From: Phyllobacterium trifolii
GTDB lineage: Bacteria > Pseudomonadota > Alphaproteobacteria > Rhizobiales > Rhizobiaceae
Direction of reading: 5' to 3'
DNA: 64,000 nt
NCBI RefSeq assembly: GCF_014192095.1
Contig: NZ_JACHXN010000002.1
Span: 124,001 to 188,000, forward strand
Shown: positions 47,961 to 56,778 of the stretch, piece after piece
How positions within the stretch are numbered: the stretch's first letter is position 1
How the letters are laid out: each line of letters opens with the position of its first letter
Position numbers and translations under genes: made by a program
Notes under the pieces: generated by a model
Database searches by the model: none
Told to the model about the DNA's origin: nothing
Seen by the model: only the letters and a program-made list of their open reading frames with translations

Positions 47961-49421
47961 ATGGCTGATTACCTCTACACCCACTTACCGCATATCTTCT
48001 TTGTGCTGTCGATCGTTCTCGGCGTCCCGGCGGCCGTTCACGCGACAATGACCAAGGAAGAGGTTCGCGCCGCCATCGGTTGGGTCGGCGTGATCATCCT
48101 TTCCCCGGTCATCGGTGCACTCATCTATGCCGTCGCAGGGATTAACCGCATCAGACGGTCGTCCATCTCCTCGCAACGCAAATTCCTGCACGAGATTGGC
48201 CAAGACATCTTCATGCGTTTTGATGCCAAGGACAAACATGTTCTGGCGCATTTCGAAAAGCGTTTTGCGGCAATGAAGACACTTGGAGATCGCGTCAGCC
48301 GATGCCGGCTTACGACCGCCAACAGCATCGACATATTGCAAGGCGGCGATGAAGCCTATCACGCGATGCTATCCGAGATTAACCAAGCCCAACGCAGCAT
48401 TCTGGTTGAGACCTACATCTTCGACCGAGACAAGCTTGGTCTGCGCATAGCCGATGCGCTGATCGCGGCCGTCAAGCGTGGGGTCGAGGTGAGAATATTA
48501 ATTGACGCGGTGGGTGCTCGATATTCCATTCCGAGCATCGTCGGCTATCTCGCCAAACACAACATCAAAGTTGCCGTCTTTAACGGCAATATTATCATGG
48601 GGTTACGCTTGCCCTATGCCAATCTTCGTACCCACCGCAAGATAATGATTATCGACGGGCGTGTAGCCTTTACAGGCGGCATGAATATCAGGGCAGGTTT
48701 TTCAGCGGAAGTCGTGGGCGAAGACAATGCGCGTGACACGCACTTCCAACTTACCGGGCCTATTGTGACGGATCTGTTTCACATTGCTTCCGAGGATTGG
48801 CGATTTACGACGCATGAGATGCTCACAGGGGAGCCCTGGCACCTCGCCACGCCGGAAAAGCAGCCGGGAGATCCCGTGTTCATTCGCGCCGTACCGTCGG
48901 GACCGGATCGCAGTGTCGAAGCCAATCACCGGATGCTGATGGGCGCATTTTCCGTTGCGCAATCGCGCATTCGCATCATGTCACCCTATTTTCTGCCGGA
49001 CCGCGAATTGATCAGCGCGTTGGTAACGGCCGCACGCCGCGGTGTCGAGGTGGACATTGTCGTGCCCTCAATCAACAATCTCAAACTGGTGGACCGTGCA
49101 ATGACGGCGCAGTTCGACCAGATCCTCAAGGGTCACTGCCGTATCTGGCGCGCCCGTGGCAACTTCAACCATTCCAAACTTTTGGTGGTCGATGGGCAGT
49201 GGGCCTATGTCGGATCGTCAAATCTTGATCCGCGGTCGTTACGGTTGAATTTCGAAGTCGATCTCGAGGTGATGGATGCAGCATTTGCGTCCGAAGTGGA
49301 AGCGCTCGTTGAGAACGCAATGGCCTCAGCAAAACCGGTTCTGCTTCAAAACCTGCGCGCCAGGTCGTTCTGGGTACGCCTGGTAGAGCGAATCATCTGG
49401 CTAGGCTCGCCCTATCTTTGA
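47961..49421 (+). CDS. cls: cardiolipin synthase (phospholipase D family)
   Basis: A 486-residue membrane enzyme joining two phosphatidylglycerols. Two N-terminal helices (about 10-30 and 37-60) precede two PLD domains. The HKD motifs are HRKIMIIDGRVAFTGG (about 228) and HSKLLVVDGQWAYVGSSN (about 407). It is probably transcribed with the histidine kinase upstream. The 3' end overlaps the convergent EEP gene by 29 bp. Confidence 0.94.
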   Translation: MADYLYTHLPHIFFVLSIVLGVPAAVHATMTKEEVRAAIGWVGVIILSPVIGALIYAVAGINRIRRSSISSQRKFLHEIGQDIFMRFDAKDKHVLAHFEKRFAAMKTLGDRVSRCRLTTANSIDILQGGDEAYHAMLSEINQAQRSILVETYIFDRDKLGLRIADALIAAVKRGVEVRILIDAVGARYSIPSIVGYLAKHNIKVAVFNGNIIMGLRLPYANLRTHRKIMIIDGRVAFTGGMNIRAGFSAEVVGEDNARDTHFQLTGPIVTDLFHIASEDWRFTTHEMLTGEPWHLATPEKQPGDPVFIRAVPSGPDRSVEANHRMLMGAFSVAQSRIRIMSPYFLPDRELISALVTAARRGVEVDIVVPSINNLKLVDRAMTAQFDQILKGHCRIWRARGNFNHSKLLVVDGQWAYVGSSNLDPRSLRLNFEVDLEVMDAAFASEVEALVENAMASAKPVLLQNLRARSFWVRLVERIIWLGSPYL

Positions 49422-50256
49422 TTTCTTCCGTTTCGGACAACGCCGATTTTATATCGACATATGCCTTGATCGGTAGATGATCGGATGCAACACGGGCCAA
49501 GGGTGTGTCGTGAACCTCGATCGTCGTAACGAGGCTGTGCGGATGGCCAAGAACCCTGTCCAACGCCAGGACAGGAAACCGTGACGGAAAGCTTGGCACC
49601 GCATTTTTTGCCGGATCGAAGACCGGGCGAAGGAAGTGCAACGACGACCCTTTGCCCACGCGCCATTCGTTCAAGTCACCCAACAACAAAGTCGGACGCG
49701 ATGCATCCGCCTTCACGGCATTCAAAATTGCTTCTGATTGTTGTTGTCGCGAGTGTCTGAGGAGGCCGAGATGTGCGGCAATGATGCGAAGTGGGCCTGC
49801 TTCCAGATCGATATCGACCACCAATGCGCCGCGCGGCTCAAGGCCAGGTAGTACAAGTTGCTGAACTCGGCGAACCACGCCCTCGCGGAACAACAGCAGA
49901 TTGCCGTGCCAGCCGTGGCCTTTTGGGTAAAGCGAAGTTACCGGAACTGGAACAAGGCTGTTCTCGCGATGCAGACGGGCAAGATCAAGCAAGCCTGTCC
50001 TTTCGCCAAAACGCTTGTCGGCCTCCTGGATGGCGATAACGTCCGCGCCAATTTCGCCAATCACATGAGCAACGCGATCTGGATCGAATTTCTTATCGAT
50101 CCCGACGCATTTGTGGACATTGTAGGAAGCAATCAGCAGATCGTTGCGCACGACTCGGGTAATGCCAACCGGGCGTTTGTTGCGGTTCCTGACCGCGGCG
50201 AGAATGCTGGCGGAGACGCTGGGTCTGGTGTGCCGCATCGGCTTCTTGCTGTCCAT
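49393..50256 (-). CDS. endonuclease/exonuclease/phosphatase family protein
   Basis: A 287-residue EEP-superfamily hydrolase. Active-site motifs in order: LIASYNVHKCVG (Asn), VIAIQEAD (Glu), TLLLGDLNEW (Asp/Asn) and VASDHLPI (Asp/His). Bacterial members next to cls-like genes have been suggested to act on phospholipids or phosphodiesters, but the substrate here is unknown. No signal peptide is seen, although the N-terminus is basic. Confidence 0.87.
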   Translation of the reverse strand: MDSKKPMRHTRPSVSASILAAVRNRNKRPVGITRVVRNDLLIASYNVHKCVGIDKKFDPDRVAHVIGEIGADVIAIQEADKRFGERTGLLDLARLHRENSLVPVPVTSLYPKGHGWHGNLLLFREGVVRRVQQLVLPGLEPRGALVVDIDLEAGPLRIIAAHLGLLRHSRQQQSEAILNAVKADASRPTLLLGDLNEWRVGKGSSLHFLRPVFDPAKNAVPSFPSRFPVLALDRVLGHPHSLVTTIEVHDTPLARVASDHLPIKAYVDIKSALSETEEIKDRASLAR

Positions 50257-50336
50257 CGCTTAGAGATATGTCGGGATGCCAAGAATGGCAAGCGAATGAG
50301 TAGATGGGGTTAACAACCGGCGATAGCCGTGTTCAC

Positions 50337-51620
50337 TTAAAACCTGTTCCCGACCATATGCGCCAGTTGCGCACCGACTTCATAGTATCCTTCACGGATT
50401 GCCCGCAAGCCCTGATCCTTTGGCACGGTTACTGGTAGTGGCAACTCCGCTTCGGTGATCTTGCCGACTATATGCTCAGCAAGAAGACGGCCGAATACTG
50501 TGCCCGGCGCAATGCCGCGGCCATTATAACCGCTGAAACTTATGATGTTCGGCGCGAGCGTATGGAAGCGCGGCAGACTGTCACTCGTCATGCCGATCTT
50601 GCCGTACCATCCAGCTTCAAATTTTACATCCTTGATCTGTGGAAATAGCTTGCGGATGGATCTCGCAGCCCACGCCTTGTGCACGGCCATGCCGGTGCCG
50701 CGCAATGCACCGACGCTGCCGAAAATCAGTCGCCCTGCCCGGTCCATGCGGAAGGAGCTCAATATTTCTCTCGTATCCCAGCCGCCCTGCTTTTCGGGTA
50801 GGACAGTTTTCCGCACTCCTTCCGGCAGCGGCGCTGTGGCGAAATTGAAATAGGGGAGATGCAGAAGTTCCGCCCGCAATTCCGGCCAAGGCGATGTCGT
50901 GTAGGCGTTAGTCGCAACGACCACCCAGTCGGCCGATACCGTGCCAGATGGCGTTCGCACTATCCAACGCTTACCGGATTGTTCGGTGGCCATTACCGGC
51001 GTCCCGGTATAGACAGCAGCGCCGGCCCCGATAGCAGCTCCCGCGAGCCCGCGAACATAGCCAAGCGGCTGTATCGTGCCCGCCCGGTTATCGAGAAGCG
51101 ACGCCGCAAAAGCATTTGAACCAACCTTGGCGGCGGTTTCTTTTGCATCCAGCAGTCGAACCGCTGCACCACGGGCAAGCCACTGTTCGGCCCGTTGCTC
51201 GATCTGCTTCAGGCCTTCCCGGCCAACGGCACAGTGTAGCGTACCATTGCGCTCGAGTTCGCAGTCAATCTCGTGTCTATCAACAAGATTGAAAACCGAT
51301 TGCGGCGCGTTTCCGAGCAGTTCCAGGAGGCGCTCGCCATGAACTGCTCCCAATACCCCTGGTAGATCATTGGGCATCACCCACATGCCCGCATTTACGA
51401 GTCCGACATTCCTGCCTGAGCCGCCGAACCCTATCTCAACGGCATCGACGACCGCCACCTTCGTTCCTGCTTCGGCCAGATGCAACGCGGCGGAAAGCCC
51501 GGTGAAGCCTGCACCGATCACTGCAACGTCGACGGAGATATCCCCATGCAGCCGTTCCGTCTTTGGCGCGGGCGGCGCGGTCTTTTCCCACAGGCCGTGG
51601 GAACGCTCATCATTCAGCAT
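50337..51620 (-). CDS. FAD-dependent oxidase, likely L-pipecolate oxidase (AmaA-like)
   Basis: A 427-residue DAO-family flavoprotein. The dinucleotide-binding motif is VAVIGAGFTGLSAALHLAEAG (about 31-51), with SGRNVGLVNAGMW near residue 70 and the C-terminal FAD loop FSGYNGRGIAPGTVFGRLL. The family includes gamma-glutamylputrescine oxidase, dimethylglycine-type oxidases and AmaA of Pseudomonas. Because LysR, HglS and ALDH7 genes lie next to it, oxidation of L-pipecolate to piperideine-6-carboxylate in lysine breakdown is the best guess. It lies 113 bp downstream of the LysR gene on the same strand. Confidence 0.75.
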   Translation of the reverse strand: MLNDERSHGLWEKTAPPAPKTERLHGDISVDVAVIGAGFTGLSAALHLAEAGTKVAVVDAVEIGFGGSGRNVGLVNAGMWVMPNDLPGVLGAVHGERLLELLGNAPQSVFNLVDRHEIDCELERNGTLHCAVGREGLKQIEQRAEQWLARGAAVRLLDAKETAAKVGSNAFAASLLDNRAGTIQPLGYVRGLAGAAIGAGAAVYTGTPVMATEQSGKRWIVRTPSGTVSADWVVVATNAYTTSPWPELRAELLHLPYFNFATAPLPEGVRKTVLPEKQGGWDTREILSSFRMDRAGRLIFGSVGALRGTGMAVHKAWAARSIRKLFPQIKDVKFEAGWYGKIGMTSDSLPRFHTLAPNIISFSGYNGRGIAPGTVFGRLLAEHIVGKITEAELPLPVTVPKDQGLRAIREGYYEVGAQLAHMVGNRF

Positions 51621-51733
51621 TGGATCACCGTCAGGTCGGCCAGAGATAACCGGCGCATTATCATGTCGTTATAGGGTGTGATCTTGCCAACGGAAATGAA
51701 ATTTCTTGAAGACATGATGCGGTTATCGAATGA

Positions 51734-52648
51734 TTAGGGTCGCGTCGGTCGTTCGGTGACCTGATCGGCTATCCAGGTGAAGAAGCTTTGTGCCAAAACG
51801 TTCTCCTTTTTGTGGTCGGGCACCACAAGATAGTAGCTATTCTCGGTCTGGAGTGGCTGCTCGAACAGCACGAGCAAACGCCCTGATGCGACCTCTTGCT
51901 CAATCAAATAACGGGGCAGCAACGCGAAGCCCAGACCGGCAAGCGCCGCCTCTATAACCATGGAGAAATGTTCGAAACGATGCCCCTTGTAGGGCGTGGC
52001 AATCTCTGCCTGCACTGTTTCGAACCAGGAGGCCCAAGCCTTGGGCCGGGTCGAGAGATGCAGCAATGGCGCGGAGCTCGCCAGCTCAGCTGGTGTCTTT
52101 ACGGGGTTTGCGGCGCAAAGCTCCGGGCTCCCCACGGGTACAATCAACTCGCTGCATAGATACGTGCATGTGGCATGCGCCCAGACCGGTTGTCCATAAT
52201 GGATCGCCAGATCGAATGGCTCCTCCTCGAAATCGAAGGGTTCCGACCGCGATGCGACGCTGAGCGCCATTTCGGGATGGCGGCGCAAGAAATCGGGGAG
52301 CCTTGGCATCAACCAGCGGCTGCCGAAGGTAGGCAGCGTGGCGATATTCAGGGAGGATGCCGACTGTGACGCCGCCATGGCACGCAGCATCGTCTCTTCA
52401 GTCAAACCAAGCAGGCGCCGTACTTCCGGAAGAAACTTCTGCCCTGCATCGGAAAGAACAACACGCTGACGAATGCGCTCGAACAACAGCACGCCGATTT
52501 GGCCTTCAAGTTCACTCATCTGCCGGCTTACAGCACTCTGCGTAAGATTGAGCTCTCTCGCCGCTTGAGTAAAACTACCATGCCGCGCCGCACATTCGAA
52601 TGTCTGCAGAATATCGATGTCCGGGATCAATCTGCGGCTTAACTTCAT
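51734..52648 (-). CDS. LysR-family regulator of the lysine catabolism locus
   Basis: A 304-residue regulator with an N-terminal winged HTH (about 10-70: FECAARHGSFTQAARELNLT, then QSAVSRQMSELEGQIGVLLF) and a periplasmic-binding-like effector domain of GcvA type (about 95-295). It is divergent to hglS-amaB, and the AmaA-like oxidase gene lies downstream on the same strand, so it is well placed to control both arms. Two imperfect direct repeats lie in the 123-bp divergent gap. The inducer is perhaps 2-aminoadipate or 2-oxoadipate (inference). Confidence 0.9.
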   Translation of the reverse strand: MKLSRRLIPDIDILQTFECAARHGSFTQAARELNLTQSAVSRQMSELEGQIGVLLFERIRQRVVLSDAGQKFLPEVRRLLGLTEETMLRAMAASQSASSLNIATLPTFGSRWLMPRLPDFLRRHPEMALSVASRSEPFDFEEEPFDLAIHYGQPVWAHATCTYLCSELIVPVGSPELCAANPVKTPAELASSAPLLHLSTRPKAWASWFETVQAEIATPYKGHRFEHFSMVIEAALAGLGFALLPRYLIEQEVASGRLLVLFEQPLQTENSYYLVVPDHKKENVLAQSFFTWIADQVTERPTRP

Positions 52649-52665
52649 TCGTTTCTCGCATCAAC

Positions 52666-52724
52666 CCAGTTTGAATCATCGCAATCCGCGGGTCATTATC
52701 TTATCTATAATCCAGTTTAAGCAT
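52666..52724. promoter_or_regulatory. direct repeats in the lysR/hglS divergent promoter region
   Basis: CCAGTTTGAATCAT (52666-52679) and CCAGTTTAAGCAT (52712-52724) are near-identical and lie 46 bp apart, start to start. The spacing fits two binding sites on the same face for a LysR tetramer with DNA bending. Confidence 0.4.
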
Positions 52725-52771
52725 GACGGCGATGAAATTTGCTGTCGCACCACTGCAACGGAACCATCATT

Positions 52772-54178
52772 GTGAAATCAACAAGTTTTGTCTCGACAGA
52801 TGCTATCCGGGCATCTTTTTCTTCAGCCATGTCATCCATGTACCGGACGGAAGTTCCCGCCTATGGAACACTTCTGTCGCTTGTCGCGAAAGTGAACGCA
52901 CAAACGCTTGCCGCATCGCCGGAATTGAGACATCGCCTGGAGCAAACCGACACGCTTGACCGTATTTCGGAAGAGCGACACGGCGCTATCCGCGTCGGCA
53001 CGCCGGCAGAACTCGCCATGCTGCGTCGGGTGTTCGCCATCATGGGCATGTATCCAGTCGGTTATTACGATCTGAGTGAGGCCGGCGTTCCCGTCCATTC
53101 AACCGCCTTTCGGCCGTCAAGCGATGCGTCGTTGAAGATCAATCCGTTTCGGGTTTTTACCTCATTGCTGCGGCTCGATCTCGTTGCGAATCCAGAGCTT
53201 CGCGATGAAGCCCGGAAGGTCCTCGAAGCACGGCAGATTTTTACTGCAGAGGCGATTTCTCTCATTGAGAAAGCCGAGACTGAAGGTGGCCTCAACGCTG
53301 ACGATGCGGCGCTTTTCGTACAGGAAATCCTCGAAACCTTCCGTTGGCACGATCATGCCAGCGTTAGCGGTGAGCTTTATGACCGCCTGCACGATGCGCA
53401 CCGGCTGATCGCCGATGTCGTGTCTTTCAAGGGGCCGCACATCAATCATCTGACGCCGCGCACATTGGATATCGATGCCGTTCAGGACCTGATGCCAGCA
53501 CACGGTATTTCGCCCAAGGCAGTCATCGAAGGCCCTCCGACCCGGGCCTGTCCCATTCTCCTGCGCCAGACCTCTTTCAAGGCGCTTGAGGAAAACGTCT
53601 CGTTTCGCAACGCTCAAGGCCAATGGGAAGCCGGCTCGCATACGGCCCGCTTCGGCGAAATCGAGCAGCGTGGCATTGCGCTGACACCTAAAGGTCGCGC
53701 GCTCTACGACCAACTCCTGGCCAAATCGCGTGAAGTAGTTCGCCCTGCCGCCGATGGTTCGAATGCCGAAGCCTACGTTGCTGCACTGGCTGATGCGTTC
53801 AAAGCCTTCCCGGATGATTGGAATGATATCCGCATCAATGGGCTCGGTTATTTCCGCTGTTCTGTCGTCGAGTGCTTTCCGCTGAACACGCTGTCGCCTC
53901 GCGAAGCTGCCAACATCGAAACCCTCGTCGCGATGGGCGCCGTCCAGTTCGACCCGATCGTCTATGAGGATTTTCTGCCGGTGAGTGCCGCCGGAATTTT
54001 CCAATCCAATCTCGGCGACGATGCGAGCCAGAAATTCACAGCAAGCCCTAGTCAGCGGGAATTCGAGGAGCAGCTTGGCGTACCGGTTCTGGATGAATTC
54101 GCGCATTATGAAAGTCTTGAAAAGGCATCTATCGATGCCTGCCTGAGACACTTCAAACCCATCGCGCTCGCAAGCTGA
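52772..54178 (+). CDS. hglS: 2-oxoadipate dioxygenase/decarboxylase (HglS, formerly DUF1338/YdcJ)
   Basis: A 468-residue metal enzyme converting 2-oxoadipate to D-2-hydroxyglutarate in the 2-aminoadipate route of lysine degradation. The SAMSSMYRTEVPAYGTLL opening and the YPVGYYDLSEAGVPVHSTAF block are YdcJ/HglS hallmarks. With the GTG start at 52772, the residues match those I recall for the Pseudomonas enzyme: H70 and R74 (RHGAIR), H226 (NHLTPR) and E296 (FGEIEQ). The ATG-less start has only a weak GGAA upstream; a TTG eleven codons earlier is possible. It is followed 82 bp later by the ALDH gene. Confidence 0.93.
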   Translation: MKSTSFVSTDAIRASFSSAMSSMYRTEVPAYGTLLSLVAKVNAQTLAASPELRHRLEQTDTLDRISEERHGAIRVGTPAELAMLRRVFAIMGMYPVGYYDLSEAGVPVHSTAFRPSSDASLKINPFRVFTSLLRLDLVANPELRDEARKVLEARQIFTAEAISLIEKAETEGGLNADDAALFVQEILETFRWHDHASVSGELYDRLHDAHRLIADVVSFKGPHINHLTPRTLDIDAVQDLMPAHGISPKAVIEGPPTRACPILLRQTSFKALEENVSFRNAQGQWEAGSHTARFGEIEQRGIALTPKGRALYDQLLAKSREVVRPAADGSNAEAYVAALADAFKAFPDDWNDIRINGLGYFRCSVVECFPLNTLSPREAANIETLVAMGAVQFDPIVYEDFLPVSAAGIFQSNLGDDASQKFTASPSQREFEEQLGVPVLDEFAHYESLEKASIDACLRHFKPIALAS

Positions 54179-54260
54179 GCAGCGGCTGTATCAAAAATTC
54201 GAGCCGCCTGATAAAAACTGCCCCAAAACCGGCAGGCAAACAGACAAAAAAGGAAGCAAG

Positions 54261-55772
54261 ATGACCATTGCTCAAGAAGTAAAAACACTCCTTTCCAAGC
54301 TCGGCGTAGCTGAATCCGCTTATACCGGAGGCAATATGCCTTCTTTTAGTCCCGTCAGCGGAGAGAAAATCGCCGATATCGTAGTTCATTCGGCAGACGA
54401 TACGGCAAAGACAATCGAACAGGCTGATGCGGCGTTCCGCGAATGGCGTCTGGTTCCCGCCCCAAGGCGCGGCGAGCTCGTGCGTCTGTTCGGCGAGGAG
54501 TTGCGCGCGCTGAAGGGTGAACTCGGCCGCCTCGTTTCGATCGAGGCTGGTAAGATCCCGTCCGAGGGCCTCGGCGAAGTACAGGAAATGATCGACATTT
54601 GCGATTTTGCTGTCGGCTTGTCGCGCCAGCTCTACGGCCTGACAATCGCAACCGAACGTCCCGGACATCGCATGATGGAAACCTGGCATCCGCTTGGCGT
54701 CGTGGGGGTTATCTCCGCTTTCAATTTCCCGGTTGCCGTCTGGTCATGGAACACGGCGCTCGCACTCGTCTGCGGCAATGCCGTTGTCTGGAAACCATCG
54801 GAAAAAACACCTCTGACCGCGCTTGCATGCCAGGCCATCTTTGAGCGCGCCGCCAAGCGTTTTGGAGATGTTCCCGCCGGTCTTACCCAGGTGCTGATGG
54901 GCGACCGCACCGTTGGCGAGACACTCGTCGATCATCCGAAGGTTGCGCTCGTGTCGGCGACGGGATCGACCCGCATGGGCCGTGAGGTCGGGCCGCGTCT
55001 CGCCAAGCGTTTCGCCCGCTCGATCCTCGAGCTTGGTGGCAACAATGCCGGCATCGTCTGCCCCTCGGCCGATCTCGACATGGCACTGCGTGCTATTGCC
55101 TTCGGTGCAATGGGAACCGCCGGTCAGCGTTGTACGAGCCTTCGCCGTCTTTTCGTACATGAAAGCGTCTATGAAACACTCGTGCCTCGCCTGAAGAAGG
55201 CCTATGAGAGTGTTTCCGTCGGCAGCCCGCTTGACACATCGGCATTGGTTGGTCCGCTCATCGACAAGGCAGCCTATGACAATATGCAAAAGGCGCTGAG
55301 GCAAGCAATCGATCATGGCGGCAAGGTAACGGGCGGTGCGCGCATCGATACCGGATACGACAATGCCTATTATGTCCGTCCAGCTCTTGTTGAAATGCCA
55401 AAACAGGATGGGCCGGTCACTGAAGAAACCTTCGCTCCTATCCTCTATGTCATAAAATACCGCGATTTCGACAAAGCGATCGCCGATCATAATGCAGTCG
55501 GAGCCGGACTTTCGTCTTCAATCTTCACACTCAATCTGCAGGAAGCCGAACGTTTCCTCAGCGCTGACGGGTCAGACTGCGGTATCGCCAACGTCAATAT
55601 CGGCACATCCGGCGCTGAAATCGGCGGTGCCTTTGGCGGCGAGAAGGAAACGGGTGGCGGGCGCGAATCCGGATCGGACGCATGGAAGGCCTATATGCGC
55701 CGTGCCACGAACACGGTGAACTATTCGTCAGCCCTTCCCCTCGCGCAGGGCGTATCCTTCGACATCGACTAA
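54261..55772 (+). CDS. amaB: ALDH7-type aldehyde dehydrogenase, likely L-aminoadipate-semialdehyde dehydrogenase (AmaB)
   Basis: A 503-residue NAD-dependent dehydrogenase of the antiquitin family. Conserved parts are VISAFNFPVAVWSWNTALAL, the catalytic Glu in LELGGNNAGIV, the catalytic Cys in TAGQRCTSLRRLF, and the ALDH7 C-terminal GGAFGGEKETGGGRESGSD. In the pipecolate pathway it oxidises aminoadipate semialdehyde to 2-aminoadipate, two steps before HglS. AGGAAGC precedes the ATG. It follows hglS on the same strand. Confidence 0.9.
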   Translation: MTIAQEVKTLLSKLGVAESAYTGGNMPSFSPVSGEKIADIVVHSADDTAKTIEQADAAFREWRLVPAPRRGELVRLFGEELRALKGELGRLVSIEAGKIPSEGLGEVQEMIDICDFAVGLSRQLYGLTIATERPGHRMMETWHPLGVVGVISAFNFPVAVWSWNTALALVCGNAVVWKPSEKTPLTALACQAIFERAAKRFGDVPAGLTQVLMGDRTVGETLVDHPKVALVSATGSTRMGREVGPRLAKRFARSILELGGNNAGIVCPSADLDMALRAIAFGAMGTAGQRCTSLRRLFVHESVYETLVPRLKKAYESVSVGSPLDTSALVGPLIDKAAYDNMQKALRQAIDHGGKVTGGARIDTGYDNAYYVRPALVEMPKQDGPVTEETFAPILYVIKYRDFDKAIADHNAVGAGLSSSIFTLNLQEAERFLSADGSDCGIANVNIGTSGAEIGGAFGGEKETGGGRESGSDAWKAYMRRATNTVNYSSALPLAQGVSFDID

Positions 55773-55783
55773 TCAGATTTCAA

Positions 55784-55811
55784 CGCCGTTCCCCGGAAAC
55801 GGGGGACGGCG
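55784..55811. terminator. hairpin between amaB and sod (convergent)
   Basis: An 11-bp GC-rich stem (55784-55794 with 55801-55811, one G-T pair) with loop GGAAAC lies in the 53-bp gap between convergent genes. There is no long U tract on either strand, but its position suggests a bidirectional terminator. Confidence 0.6.
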
Positions 55812-55825
55812 CAGTGCACGGAATA

Positions 55826-56506
55826 TCATGCCTGAAATTGTTCGCCGACAAATTCCCAGTTAACAAGCTTGCCGAGAACTGCAGCGACGTGTTCCGGGCG
55901 GCGGTTTTCATAATCGAGATAGTAGGCATGCTCCCAGACATCGATACCGAGCAGCGCTTTCTTGCCCTCTGCGAGCGGATCACCGGCATCCTGCATCCCA
56001 ACTATTGAGAGCTTGTCACCATCCTTGACCAGCCATATCCAACCTGTGCCGAACACATTGTCGCCCTCGGCGGTCATCTTCTTCTTCAGTTCGTCAAACC
56101 CGCCAAAGTCCTTTTCGATGGCTTGGAGAAATGCGCCCTTGGGTGCGGCAGATCCGCCTTTGAACTGCTGCCAATAAAGATTGTGATTCCATGCCTGCGC
56201 CGCATTGTTGAAGATCGCAGTGTCACCATCTTTTTTTGCGCGAACGACAACCTCCTCAAGTGAGAGGTCTGTATAAGGCGTCTTTTCAACCAAGGTATTG
56301 AGTTTCTTGAAGTAACCGGCGTGATGCTTGCCATAATGGAGGCCAACCGTTCTCGCCGAAATCACCGGCGCAAGCGCGTCTTCCGCGTAAGGCAGTTCCG
56401 GCTGTTTGAAAGGCGCGGCTGCGCGAGCCTTGATGGCTGGGGCAAAGAGCGTTGTCGCAGCAGCGGCTCCGGAAATCGCCAGGACATGGCGTCGGTTCAT
56501 CTGCAT
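55826..56506 (-). CDS. Tat-exported Fe/Mn superoxide dismutase
   Basis: A 226-residue enzyme. The N-terminus MQMNRRHVLAISGAAAATTL, with twin arginines and a cleavage site near KARAA, is a Tat signal, so the enzyme should be folded with its metal before export to the periplasm. The SOD domain has ligands in LHYGKHHAGY and WNHNLYW, then IDVWEHAYYLDYENRR (Asp and His). Iron versus manganese cannot be decided. ATG 56506 has GGAG six bases upstream. A 19-bp tandem repeat lies 38-75 bp upstream of the start. Confidence 0.93.
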   Translation of the reverse strand: MQMNRRHVLAISGAAAATTLFAPAIKARAAAPFKQPELPYAEDALAPVISARTVGLHYGKHHAGYFKKLNTLVEKTPYTDLSLEEVVVRAKKDGDTAIFNNAAQAWNHNLYWQQFKGGSAAPKGAFLQAIEKDFGGFDELKKKMTAEGDNVFGTGWIWLVKDGDKLSIVGMQDAGDPLAEGKKALLGIDVWEHAYYLDYENRRPEHVAAVLGKLVNWEFVGEQFQA

Positions 56507-56543
56507 ATTAATCTCCTTCGATCGTCTACGGACGCAAGCCAAT

Positions 56544-56581
56544 AGATATCTCATAAATGGCGAGATATCTCATAAATGGCG
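56544..56581. repeat. perfect 19-bp tandem repeat upstream of sod
   Basis: Two identical copies of AGATATCTCATAAATGGCG lie head to tail (56544-56562 and 56563-56581). Each contains the palindrome AGATATCT. They lie in the probable promoter region of the superoxide dismutase gene. The rest of the 272-bp gap (56507-56778) shows no convincing gene. Confidence 0.9.
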
Positions 56582-56778
56582 CCCAACTGCTTTAACATGT
56601 TTGTGATGGCGAAGCGCCAAAGCAACCTCTCCGTGATCGATTTCTCGGCGCTCAGGACAGCCCCCATCGATGGACCCCGCGCAAACATCCCGCAAGCATC
56701 CGCGCAGCCCGGGGGTCGTTTCAGGGCTGCTTAGCCTGTCGCGCAACCTCGGGCTCATCACCGGCGCATCCGCTTTGT

